From: Sternotherus odoratus
Lineage: Eukaryota > Chordata > Testudines > Kinosternidae
Length of the DNA: 64,000 nt
Assembly: GCA_032164245.1 (NCBI GenBank)
Contig: JAVMKO010000006.1
Location: 35,366,319 to 35,430,318 of the forward strand
Direction of reading: 5' to 3'
Part shown: positions 54,696 through 64,000 of the stretch, piece after piece
Layout of the letters: every line of letters begins with the position of its first letter
How positions within the stretch are numbered: position 1 is the stretch's first letter
Translations under genes and position numbers: made by a program
The notes under the pieces: model-generated
What the model was told of the DNA's origin: nothing
The model's input: only the letters and a program-made list of their open reading frames with translations
Database searches by the model: none

Positions 54696-57120
54696 AAAAG
54701 AGAGCATTTTCTTTGTACATCTCTCTGGCCGCTTTTTTCCTGTGATCCCTTTATGTGAGGCAGGCCTCTGGGCTTTTGTTTTCACCGTTTACTCCTAACC
54801 TTTAAAGGCCCTGTGTTATCACTGCATCCCCTTTTGTGACCAAGGAGGGCCGGAGGCATCTCTCACTGGGTCTTGTCAATGTCAGATTGACCAGAGGAGC
54901 TAGCCACAAGTCCTTCCCTTCCCATGGGGGCTGTGTGCACTTCCTACAGTGTCCTCACCAGCCCCGGGACCTAAGCTTGGGCCTCCTGAATGACAGCATG
55001 TTGCAGTAGCTGTAGCCCTCCTTGCTTTCCTGAAATCACTGGTGCTTTAAACAAGAGTTTCACACATTCTGCTTCACAGACATTTTTTACAGGGAAGATT
55101 CTTATGGCTACTGGAAATTAGCCTGTATCCTTCATTTCCTTCTCTCAGCTCTATGGATGATGATGCACTGAGCAAGTCCACATGCACCCAAACAGCACAC
55201 AAATGCTTTACATTTTCCAGTTTATCTAGGGATACAGATAATACCCATGTAGACTTGGGCATATCCTAAACCCAATACAATTCCAAACGGGGGTGAAATG
55301 GACTCAGGACATGGGCGAAAGGGAGCCGGGAAAGACTGTCTGCTAGCTGGTTTTCCTTACTTCATAAAAGCTCTTTTTGATCTCTAGCTTCTAAGTTGTT
55401 TGGCCCATTTCCCTTCCAGGGCAGCATTGTTCCTTATAGTCTATTCTCCAGGTCAGCATCCGTTTAATTTTAAATGTTCTAAGAGATGGAGCTTCTCCCA
55501 CTTCCCAGGGGCGGAACCATGCCACTGACTACTAGATTCCTCATTTCATTCTCCCCTTTGTCTCTGCAGCCACAATGTACTAACTGCTCCATACCACGCT
55601 GCTGACAGGCTGCAAATTCTGCTTTCTCACAGACCAGGGTGAGGAGGAGGTACTCAATATTTACAACATTTCAGTGTCATTCAAATACAAGGGAGCTTCT
55701 CTTTTTGGCAAATATGGATTTTAAAAAAAGACTAGGACTAAATGTGGAAGGAAGGATGCCGTGTTTTCAAATGCCCATCTGGGTGCAGATGTGAGAGCAA
55801 AAACACATCTCTCTTCCTGCCCAAGTTGCCAAATTAGGAAAATTGAAAGTTGAAAATTAGGAAAGGCCAGATTTCCTGATGCCTGTGCAACCTTAACTTG
55901 TCCGCCTGGTGCATGTGCATTATGATTGTCTTTACTGACACAATCATATACTGCTTGTTCCCCAGGACCCCCTGCCTCATTCAGTGCACAGGTTGGACAC
56001 ACAAGGCAGAATTAAAGTTGCACAGGCTGTCATGAATATGGCATTTCCTCTTTTTTTTAGTGTTTGATTTTGCAACCTATCATGTTAAAGGTAGTGGGTT
56101 TTTGTGTGTGTATAGTATGAATTAAATGTGAACCTCTAGATCAGAGCACCAGGAAGGCTTGAAGACTTAAGCATCCTAAGTCAGGTGCCTAAAGAGTTTA
56201 AGGTTCTTGAACTATTGTTGGCTCAGCCACATCTTAAGGTGTGAGATTTGCTCACATAAGGTGTGAGGCATGTTTGTTGTTAGAGATGTCAGAACCACAG
56301 ATTCTGCTGCTTCTTGCAAAGTGACACTGCTTCCCTCCCGCACGCTGGACTGTAAGGGCTCCTTAGTACTCATCACAGGGTTCTCTGATGGGGCTGGACT
56401 GGCTTATCCATCATGTGGCTCATAAGTGACCCAATGTGCCTTTCTTTTGCCCCTTTCCTAGCCATTGTGCCTCTGTGTGGTAGCGTGATACACATGCAAA
56501 AATTCCTCAGGAAACTTCTGATGGGAAGTAGTCCCTGTCGGAGCTGAACTGGGAGCCACCCAGAGGAGTGTCGGGTACAATCCTGAGGAGGGACAGGAAG
56601 AGAGGGTATGGTCAGGTCAGAGAGGTCAGGCTAGACTTAAGCACATTGTTCATAGGTGTAACTCACCTGCTCCTGTTGGATACTGGATGAAATAATTTGC
56701 TAAAAATCCACACCATTTTGTGTGTATATATACAGTAGTTGCTGGATTTGACTGCTGTGACGAGGCTGTGCCTGGGGCTTTATCCTCACAGCAGGTACAG
56801 TGAGGGCAGTGCCAGCTTTTGCCACTCATGCACACGCATTGCCTCACCAGGGTATGTTCACCTTTTTGGGGAGGGGCTTCCTTTGGAAAGGCAGAAGAGA
56901 GTTCCGTTTCCAATGAACCCTGGGCCTCCCTGCTGAGCCTAGTGGGTCAGTTGCTCCCAACTCCAGTGTGTGATGTAGAGATCAGCAGCTCAGGGGCCAA
57001 TTCCCAATTTCCTAAGCCAGTCAGACTGCTAACAAAATACATCCTAATGGTTTCTGGCCCAGCCCAACAGCTGTTTAGAGGGTGATTTCTCAGGAGACAC
57101 TTTTCCCTTTCTCATCCAGA
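54696..57120. other. Unique non-coding sequence
   Basis: No repeat with definable ends, exon or RNA gene recognised. Several frames of 60-93 codons have no known relatives. Confidence 0.4.
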
Positions 57121-57124
57121 TGTT

Positions 57125-57440
57125 AGTCCCTGCTACGGTGTCTGCCCCTCCTGGCTTTATTGTGAGCAACTAAGCAGTGGAATAAAACTAAATTAAAAAA
57201 GAAAAATAAAGGATAAGAGGAATAGGCTGGGCCCTGCTGAGGTGACCCAGTGCCAGCGATATCATCATTGCAAGAGAAGAGCCTTCTCCTATCAAGAGAT
57301 CTCCAGGCAGCGCTAATGTTTCCTGCCACATTCATTGTGTCTCTAAAACAAATCTCAGTGGGGAAGGTTATCTCAGGGGCTCTTTAGCCGATCCCCTCCT
57401 ATGTCCGTCATGGCAGGAAACCAATTAGGCTGCATTGGTT
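57125..57440. promoter_or_regulatory. Candidate conserved non-coding element
   Basis: Repeat-free block with 'agcgatatcatcattgcaag', 'cctatcaagagatctccagg', 'cagcgctaatgtttcctgcc' and 'aaccaattaggctgcattgg'. Texture of constrained regulatory DNA; unverified. Confidence 0.28.
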
Positions 57441-58050
57441 GCTTTCCTAAGCCTTACTTGGATAGGGAAGGAGCCAGCAACGTTTGGGATTAACTGGGAA
57501 ATGAGGGAGTTGAACTCAGTTCAGAATCCCTGCCTGAAAATGTTAGGTTGGTTTGTTTTTAAGTCAATTTAGCATTGGTGAAAGGGGCCAGGCTTGGAAC
57601 TTAAATTGTTCGAATTATTCTGTTTGCAGATGGACTCACATTGGATTTTGCAAATCTCATTTGTTGCATGTTATTTTCTGACAAATGGTTTAGTTCATGT
57701 GAATGAATTTGACCCACACTGGGAGCAGAGTTAAAGTTGTGTTTGTGTGCTGTAAGGATGTGAGTACTTTTTCTTTAAATTTGTAACAAGAAGGGGGATT
57801 GTAGAGGGTTCTGGGCAGAAGCTGTGTGGTGAGGCAGAGAGAGAGGCTTTAGAGAGAACCTGTTTCTTATTTCAATAAAGTTCCTTGTTCAGCATTAGAA
57901 GAAAGTAATTTTCTGTGATTCTTTACTGTTGTGTATTGACACATGCAGCCTAAACACTGGCATTTCCTGACTCATGAGAGCTTTGTTTTATGGTATCAAA
58001 GCCAGTTCTGCTCTGAAAAGTGACTTTGAATAAGGTACTTTCTTACTGGG
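57441..58050. other. Unclassified
   Basis: AATAAAG at 57875 with preceding T-rich sequence; no gene around it. Confidence 0.35.
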
Positions 58051-58065
58051 TAGTCTCTCCTGATG

Positions 58066-58243
58066 TCCAGTATCAGAGGAGTAGCCATATTAGTCTGGAT
58101 CTGCAAAAGCAACATAGTCTTGTAGCACCTTATAGACTAACAGATGTTTAGTAGCATAAGCTTTCATCTGATGAAGTGGGTCTTCACCCACAAAAACTTA
58201 TGCTCCTAAACATCTGTTAATCTATAAGGTGTTACAAGATTCC
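58066..58243 (+). mobile_element. Foldback retroposon, complete long copy
   Basis: Left part 'gaggagtagccatattagtc', arm 58119-58170 ('cttgtagcaccttatagact') and complementary arm 58196-58238 ('aatctataaggtgttacaag'), with 'gaagtgggtcttcacccac' as a small central palindrome. Flanks TAGTCTCTC (58051-58059 and 58244-58252), extending imperfectly to about 13 bases, look like a target duplication of retroposition size. Confidence 0.78.
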
Positions 58244-59530
58244 TAGTCTCTCATGAGTGCAACTTCCTAGTGATAGGCCTTGAGCCTTCACTTCCCAGAA
58301 GGGGGATTTCCAGGACTTTGCCACTCGTGGGACTGTAGGTCCCTAGGCTTCAGCATCCCTGATTCACATTTCAGCAGAGCCAATTTGGCTGGGCTGCCCC
58401 AGGAGTCTTTTCTCTGGGCAGTTGGTAACTGGAAATAATATGCAGTGACATGGGTCTGCCTTTTTAAAAAAATGTTATTTGTCAACAGGAACACACTGGT
58501 CAGAGGTGTAGATTAAAAAAAACAGTGAAGCCTGTATGACTGTAACTTGCCTTACATGTTAGCTTCTCCTAGGTTACTTAAGTAAGCCCTGCCTAGCCTA
58601 GGGAGCTTTCAGCCTTGGGGGAGAGGGCCTGCAGCTCCCACCTCTGACTTCCTGCCAGCATCTCTCCCAAGGCATGTCTGGTCTGCAATGTAAGCTCAGG
58701 GTTAGTGGGACTCAAGTCAGTAGACACTGGGTTTGAGAATCCAGGGCTTGAGCATCTAGGGTGGTGCCTGACTGACAAAGAGAGGGACACTATTAATAAG
58801 CTCTGCACTGTTTACTGGTCCAGTACATTTCCAGGGCTGCCTGTTTCTTTGCTATTTGATATGAAGTGTGGTCATTTGTGGTACTCTTACTAAAACCCGC
58901 TGTTTTGTGTGCCTCGCACCTGTGATTAATCAGTTTGGCTGTGCTCCTGTAACCATGAAGCAGCACACTTTGCAAAGGGCGACTTCTGGTCGGTGTCCAT
59001 TGCAAACACAGAAGCTTATCTGAAGGAGTGTTTGCAGCTTGGCAATCAGAATAAAATTGACAGGTTAAACGCTGGCTCGCTGAGCTGCTGCGCTACCACA
59101 AGGGAGATTGTTTCTGTTTCCCTGGAGTCAATTGGTGATTATTCGGGGAGAGGACAAAGGAAGTTTGCCCATGGGATTGTGGGATACTTTTGACAGACTC
59201 ACAGGACTTGAGTCTGGGCAGGGTTGCATCTACACTCCAATGTGATAGGGTTGTACCCTGGGTGCCATCTTGACTCAGACTCCCCCCCCCCCCCCCCCCG
59301 AGGTCTTAGATGGAATGGAGGATAGGGCTCAAGGCTGAGTCTGAACCTGGGCTTACATGCTGTGTAGACATTCCCCCAGAGTCCCCTTCATCCAGTTTGT
59401 CCGGGCTTCTTTTTAGCAGAATCAAATCCCTTACATTCAGCTTTCCTACCTCAATAATTCCCCCTCCTTCATCCCAAGCCAGGGCATGTGCCCACCTGTG
59501 GGGAGACAGGGCTTTGCAGCCCTGATCATC

Positions 59531-59580
59531 TGTGTGGTTTGTGAAGTATTGAGTGACAGAGTTCGTTCAGATAATCGTCT
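59531..59580 (+). repeat. 50-bp duplicated segment, copy 1
   Basis: 'tgtgtggtttgtgaagtatt' and the following 'gagtgacagagttcgttcag' recur at 60797-60846 with about three differences. Same orientation, about 1.27 kb apart. Confidence 0.85.
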
Positions 59581-60796
59581 TTCTCCTGGGAGGAGAGCTC
59601 CAGGCTGGAGTCAGCCCTTAGAGTCCCTGCAGCCCACAATACAGAAGTATGTAGGTAAACCTAGTCACACATTAATATTACAAAAATAGTGTACAAATAT
59701 CCCACCATCCCCACAGTGCTGAAGAGTCAACACTGCTCTAAAAATGGACCATAGGTTTTGTTCCTTCTAAAGCCCTACCAATTGAATGAGTCCAGTCAGG
59801 TACTTCTGTGAAAATCCAGTGATGGCAGCTGTGAGTGTCATTGGGAGAAAAATTTGGTCTGTAGAAACTTCATTTCTAATGATGTGTGAGGCGTAAAGAA
59901 CCCAGTTTGATTCTCCGAGTCCAGGAGAAGTTTGTGTTGGGGGCAGTTAGTAAAAATCTAATTCTACATATAAACTGAGGACATTTGACCTGGAATCTCT
60001 GAGAGACCCTAAACACTGAGCTCCCTGCTGGGCTGGCATTTTATGTGTTGTGGGTGTGATTTTTGTGTGCATGTATAAATAGACAAATGTAAATGCCTTG
60101 AAGGACAAGTGGTGTTAGCAGAAACTCTAGAATATGCTTAGCCCAATAGAGCCCAATTTTGTTGACCTTAAGGGAATTCCCCTGGGCTCCTCTCTTTCTT
60201 CAGACTTTTCCCTGACTAGGGGGTCTTTGGGGGTTGGCATCTCGATTTGATCAAAAGGCATGATGAGCATCCATAACTCCCATAGAAATTGCTGCTAGTT
60301 GCGGGGCTTAGTTGGTTTTTGAGGCAGGCCTGTTCTATTTATTTATGTGCTTATTATTGTAGACATTCTGGGAGGATTTTCTTTTCGCTCCAGTCTTGTA
60401 AACGTGCCCTGAGTTTTTATAATAAGATGCATTGTATAAATTAAATCATAAATCTTTATTGTGGTCGCTTCAAAATCCTCTGTACAATACACAGTGTAAG
60501 AATTTGTTAGCTTGGTTTAACACCAAGTGTATCTAATTCAGTTTACTTCCTAGACTTTCATTTGCTACTTAGTGGGTTTTTAAGGATGCTTATTGAGCTG
60601 TATGTTTATTATTGTTGTGAAGTGCCCCCAATCTCTTTAGGCCCCAGAATGCATCTTCCTTAATTCCACGCTGTATCGTTCCCATAAATATGCCCTTATA
60701 GTTAGTCTTTATAGAAAGAGAGAGGGAGTAAAAAGACCATTGAGCATTTAGGAGAATATACATATTGTAATGACTTGCTAGAATACAAATGTCACC

Positions 60797-60846
60797 TGTG
60801 TGGTTTGTGAAGTACTGAGTGACAGAGTTAGTTCAGATAATTGTCT
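60797..60846 (+). repeat. 50-bp duplicated segment, copy 2
   Basis: Partner of 59531-59580; followed by a tandem 'ttgtcttgtcttgtc'. Confidence 0.85.
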
Positions 60847-60884
60847 TGTCTTGTCACTTTGCTCTCTACTTCATAGGATCAGAA

Positions 60885-61240
60885 TAGTTTAACACTGTGT
60901 CAGAGGCCATATACAGCTAATAGTGAATTGAGATTCTCCCTTGCTCAGATGGTAGGAATCTGTGCTTTTGGAGTAGAATAGATGGATCTGAGTTATTTCC
61001 CTGTTGTGACTGTGAAATTCCAGTTGACCATGGTGTGTTGCATAATGACAACTGAAGCCCCAGGTGGCCATGGGTTACAGAAGCCTCCAGAGGGTAAGAA
61101 GGAATCTTCCATCCCACTCTCCCAGTGCACAGATCTATTCCAGAAGTGATACTGCAATGGATTCCATTGCTGGAGACAGGATACTGGACTAGATGGTTTG
61201 ATTTGGGGTGACACATTCTGTGGTCTGTAAGCCTGATCTA
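60885..61240 (+). mobile_element. CR1-type LINE 3' fragment (tentative)
   Basis: 'ctggagacaggatactggac' followed by 'tagatggtttgatttggggt' matches the plus-strand end of a CR1 subfamily (GGATACTGGACTAGATGGACC). The upstream part is diverged. Confidence 0.55.
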
Positions 61241-61490
61241 GAGATGTTGTGTGGTGTGAGCCTGCCTTTGTGGGCCTATACAAATCTAAGCTAAATTTTT
61301 AATATAGGGCCACTGAGTTTTAGAAGTGCACATGGGCATCACAAGAGTGTTGTTTTGTGTGCAGTTTTAACAGTTTCTTATTTTTCCTTCTCTGAAATAT
61401 CATCCTCACTGAAGAAATTTCTCCATTGAGTCTCACTATACATGGAGTTGAACACCACTACTTTTGTGCTGAAAAAGTATTACTGTTTCT

Positions 61491-61606
61491 TAGGGTGACC
61501 AGATATCCTGATTTTATAGGGACAGTCCCAACTTTGGGGTCTTTTTCTTACATAGGCCCCTATTAACCCCTGTCCCGATTTTTCACATTTTCTATCTGGT
61601 CACCCT
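61491..61606 (+). mobile_element. 116-bp MITE with 9-bp target duplication
   Basis: Ends TAGGGTGACCAGAT and ATCTGGTCACCCTA are perfect 14-bp inverted repeats. Flanks ACTGTTTCT at 61482-61490 and 61607-61615 are identical. Interior 'gattttatagggacagtccc' is common to the copy at 41560. A 9-bp duplication suits a Mutator-like (MULE) origin; a 10-bp reading is possible because T adjoins. Confidence 0.85.
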
Positions 61607-61615
61607 ACTGTTTCT

Positions 61616-62330
61616 CTAGTGTGTCGCCCTGTGCTTTAGCAATAGCTGTGTGATCACTGGTTTTAGCCTGGTTCAGGTGAGAAGGTAGAGATAAGACAAG
61701 TAGCTGAGGATTCATGCTCTGCACCCCCCTTTATGCAGATCATAGTCTGTGCAGACTCGTCCTCTGGGTTCTTGGGAGATGTGAAAGAGATGATTGCACA
61801 AAAGTGACAATCCTATTAATACCAGTGGCAGGTATTGTGCTCGCAGGTATATGACTGGGTTGGGCTTTTTCCCTCCCTCCAAAGACTGGTAGTGCTCTCT
61901 AGGCTGCTGTGTGATAAAGATACTGACCCGTAATGCAGAGTGGTTCTGAGGCGTAATTCATTAATGTTTTAAAACACTCTGAAAACCCTTGAAGGTCAAA
62001 ATATTATTAATGGTGATGGTGGAGAGGGGAGCACAAAGAGGGTATATGGGGAGATGGGGAGGCAGAGAATAAAGGAGAGGCAGGGTATGGGGGGGGGGAG
62101 GGGTGAAGGAGGCAGCAGTGGGTTAGACAAGGAGAGGGGAACAGGAATAGAGTACTCTTGTCTCTGCCCATGTCCCTCTCTCTTTCACTTGCACTCTGAA
62201 CTTCACCTGCTCCCATTCTCAAAGCAGCTTGGATCCCTTATCAGAATTCAGCATTGCAATAGGTTGTTTTTAATCCTCTCCATATCTCCCTTATTTTTTT
62301 TTTCTGTTGCCGAGCTTGCTGGGCTGTAAT
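61616..62330. other. Unclassified, G-rich around 62040-62140
   Basis: Poly-G/GA-rich stretch with a G9 run at 62090. Nothing else recognised. Confidence 0.4.
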
Positions 62331-62334
62331 GTTT

Positions 62335-62500
62335 CCCTCTGTGTAATCCATCACAGACACAATGTCGCTTGTGCAAATTAAAATGCACCTCAGAATAATA
62401 AAAAAGGGGCTTTTTTTTCTTCCTTCCCAGCAGCAGTTCCTCAACACAAACCATTTGTCTCTGGGCAGGAATTCAAGAAAGTTAACCCTCTATGTGCTCC
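62335..62500. promoter_or_regulatory. Candidate conserved non-coding element
   Basis: 'ctgtgtaatccatcacagac' (containing the palindrome tgtg...caca), 'aatgtcgcttgtgcaaatta' and 'aaatgcacctcagaataata' form a non-repetitive, AT-leaning block. Contains a TGCAAAT octamer-like core (62376). Inferred only from texture. Confidence 0.25.
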
Positions 62501-62707
62501 TCTGGGGTACACATGCACCTACTGTGGAGAGAGCCCAGGAAACTTGGACAGTGGGACAGCAGGTGACAAGCGTGTCTGTTGTCCATCAGGCTGCCCTGTG
62601 TCATTGAGCTCCCAAGTAGTTGGAGCAGTGAGTCAGTTGTCTGGCCATTCATGGAGTAGGCTGCAGCACTCTTCACCTTTAGGATGGCGGTATAGTCCGT
62701 GAAGACT

Positions 62708-63245
62708 TGTGGCGGGGTGACCACCCGCCCCCTACCAGAAGGGGCTTGGAAAAGCCCCAAAAGGGGTTTGAAATAGCCTGGGAGGCTAGCCTGCAAACTC
62801 CCAGGCTGATTTGGGAGTTTGGGCTCAGCTGTGTGGCCACGCCCCAAACACTCCCAGCCAGGATATAAGGGCTGGGAGACAGAGAAACAGGGGGAACACA
62901 GTCTCCTCTGCATTCAGAGGGCTACAGGCCTAGCTGCAGGAGCTGAGCCAGGTACCTGGGTTAGGGCAGAGCTGGGCAGAAGGAGCTGGGTGGGCTCTAG
63001 CCACGAGCTCCGGGCCTGATACAAGGTCTGACCCAGAACTACCAGGGTTGCAGGGAGCAGCCCAGGGCTGGAGATAGCAGCAGCAGGCCAACCCTCCTTG
63101 CCTGTGATGAGAAGCCAGGATACTGCAGTCCGCCCCAGTGAGCGGGGGCAAGTGGTGACTGACAGTGGCACACTCTGAGGTGAGGTGGGGATAGGGGGTA
63201 GAGGGTTCCCCTGGGGAGGGGAGACCCTCACACCCCCCGTTACAC
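62708..63245 (+). repeat. Gypsy-type 5' LTR
   Basis: Begins TGTGGCGGGGTGACC and ends CCCCCCGTTACA (TG...CA), about 538 bp, with a TATAAG at 62864-62869 and 'gaggtgaggtggggataggg' near its end. I recognise the start and end from turtle Gypsy LTRs. It is followed at once by a primer-binding-site-like TGG, which fixes orientation. The mate LTR would lie beyond the window. Confidence 0.72.
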
Positions 63246-63472
63246 TGGTGGAGAATGCAGGCAGCGACGGTCCGCCCCGATACAAGGAGCAGCACAAAGG
63301 ACTGTGGGACTATTGCCTGGCGACTGAAAGGTGGAGATGAGAGACTACTACTGGAGAGCCTGTGTGGCCCGGCTCGCTGCGCAGCAAGCAGGACTGTTGC
63401 AGCTGCTGCAGGGGCGGGCACATGGACCTCATTGGGGGCCAGGCACCTTGGGCTGGAGGCCAGTGCCTAGGC
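63246..63472 (+). mobile_element. Start of LTR-retrotransposon internal region, with primer-binding site
   Basis: 'ctggtggagaatgcaggc' directly after the LTR has the TGG expected to pair with a tRNA 3' CCA; the tRNA was not identified. The internal leader is cut at 63472 by a hAT insertion, so no gag can be read here. Confidence 0.6.
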
Positions 63473-64000
63473 CAGGGGTGGGCAAACTTTTTGGCCTGAG
63501 GGCCACATAGGAGTTCAAAATTGTGTGGAGGGCCGGGTAGGGAAGGCGGTGCCCTCCCAAACAGCCTGGCCCCACCCCCTATCAACTCCCACTCACTTCT
63601 GGCCCCCTGACTACCCCCTCTCAGAACCCCAACCCATCGCCCCCTGATCACCCTATCTGGAGATCCCTTACTCTAATGCCCCCCCAGAGCCCCACCCCTT
63701 ATCTAAGCCCCCCCTGCTCCCTGTCCTCTGACTGCCCCCTCCAGAGACCCCCTGCCCCTAGCCACCGCCCCAAGACCCCACCTCAAGCCCCCCTGCTCCT
63801 TCGCCCCTGACCACCCCCTCCACAGGTCTCCTTTTCCTTACTCACCCCCCAGGACCCTATCCACTTATCCAAGCTTCCTTTTCCCTGACACCTATCTATA
63901 CCTCCACCCCCAACAGGCCCCCTGGGACTCCCATGTGCCATCCAACCTCCTCCCTCCCCCCCCCCCCCACCTTCTGCCCCTTTAGGTAACCTGCCTGGCC
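63473..64000 (+). mobile_element. hAT element, left end; continues beyond the window
   Basis: Starts CAGGGGTGGGCAAACTTTTT followed by 'ggcctgagggccacatagga', a common vertebrate hAT terminus. The preceding GCCTAGGC (63465-63472) would be the target copy. The remainder is C-rich with irregular repeats of 'gccccctga' and a C-run at 63957-63968. No transposase seen. Confidence 0.85.

Larger units (their letters stand above)
58253..60878. other. Mostly unique sequence
   Basis: Poly-C run at 59282-59299. A duplicated 50-bp segment is listed separately. No gene recognised. Confidence 0.4.

Noticed and set aside
62482..63651. Minus-strand frames of 113-163 codons near the right edge
   Set aside because: Antisense to the LTR and the C-rich hAT, with low-complexity Pro/Ser content.
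1..64000. Prokaryotic features such as operons, ribosome-binding sites or prophages
   Set aside because: The dense vertebrate interspersed repeats and absence of long frames exclude a bacterial or viral genome.

Overview
The window reads as non-coding sequence from a land vertebrate, most probably a turtle (a crocodilian is the main alternative). This is inferred from its repeats: CR1 LINEs, an old jockey-like LINE, MIR-like and other tRNA-derived SINEs, Ty3/Gypsy and DIRS retrotransposons, and many hAT, Tc1/mariner (Tigger-like) and palindromic MITE families. No L1/Alu-type primate or rodent repeats were seen, and nothing is organised like a prokaryotic genome. I found no convincing multi-exon host gene, rRNA, tRNA gene or CRISPR array. 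Nearly all open frames are 60-100 codon chance frames, repeat-driven frames, or remnants of transposon proteins.

Layout. 0-4 kb: unique sequence, a hAT end (1.2-1.5 kb) and a TATA/splice-donor arrangement near 2.05-2.2 kb. 4.4-7 kb: a CR1 fragment, a decayed LINE reverse transcriptase and an element whose middle has grown into a G-rich minisatellite. 7-21 kb: mostly unique sequence with SINE/LINE tails, a Tigger MITE at 15.5 kb and two candidate conserved non-coding blocks (12.2 and 17.6 kb). 21.4-23 kb: the end of a Ty3/Gypsy pol gene (integrase). 25-33 kb: four hAT-like elements, several with target-site duplications, plus MITEs and SINEs. 36-43 kb: Tigger, MITEs, a ~1.2 kb solo-LTR-like repeat with a TTTC microsatellite, a candidate enhancer-like block at 40.4 kb and a perfect-looking hairpin retroposon at 42.96 kb. 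44.3-47.5 kb: a CR1 split by a Tigger and abutting an internally deleted DIRS element that keeps its tyrosine-recombinase gene. 51.5-53.9 kb: a mariner-like element and a hAT side by side, both with private tandem arrays, mimicking a CpG island and creating long spurious frames. 54-62 kb: largely unique sequence with weak candidates (a 70-codon frame, conserved-looking blocks). 62.7-64 kb: a Gypsy-type 5' LTR with primer-binding site, interrupted by a hAT that runs off the window.

The elements do not form a pathway. They record successive insertions: Tigger into CR1 at 45 kb, hAT into LTR retrotransposon at 63.5 kb. A recurring theme is that DNA transposons here host tandem-repeat expansions. 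The candidates most worth follow-up are the DIRS deletion derivative, the foldback retroposon family with 15-bp target duplications, and the triple-array hAT. Family names come from recalled protein and terminal motifs without database searching; coordinates of repeat edges without a target-site duplication are approximate.
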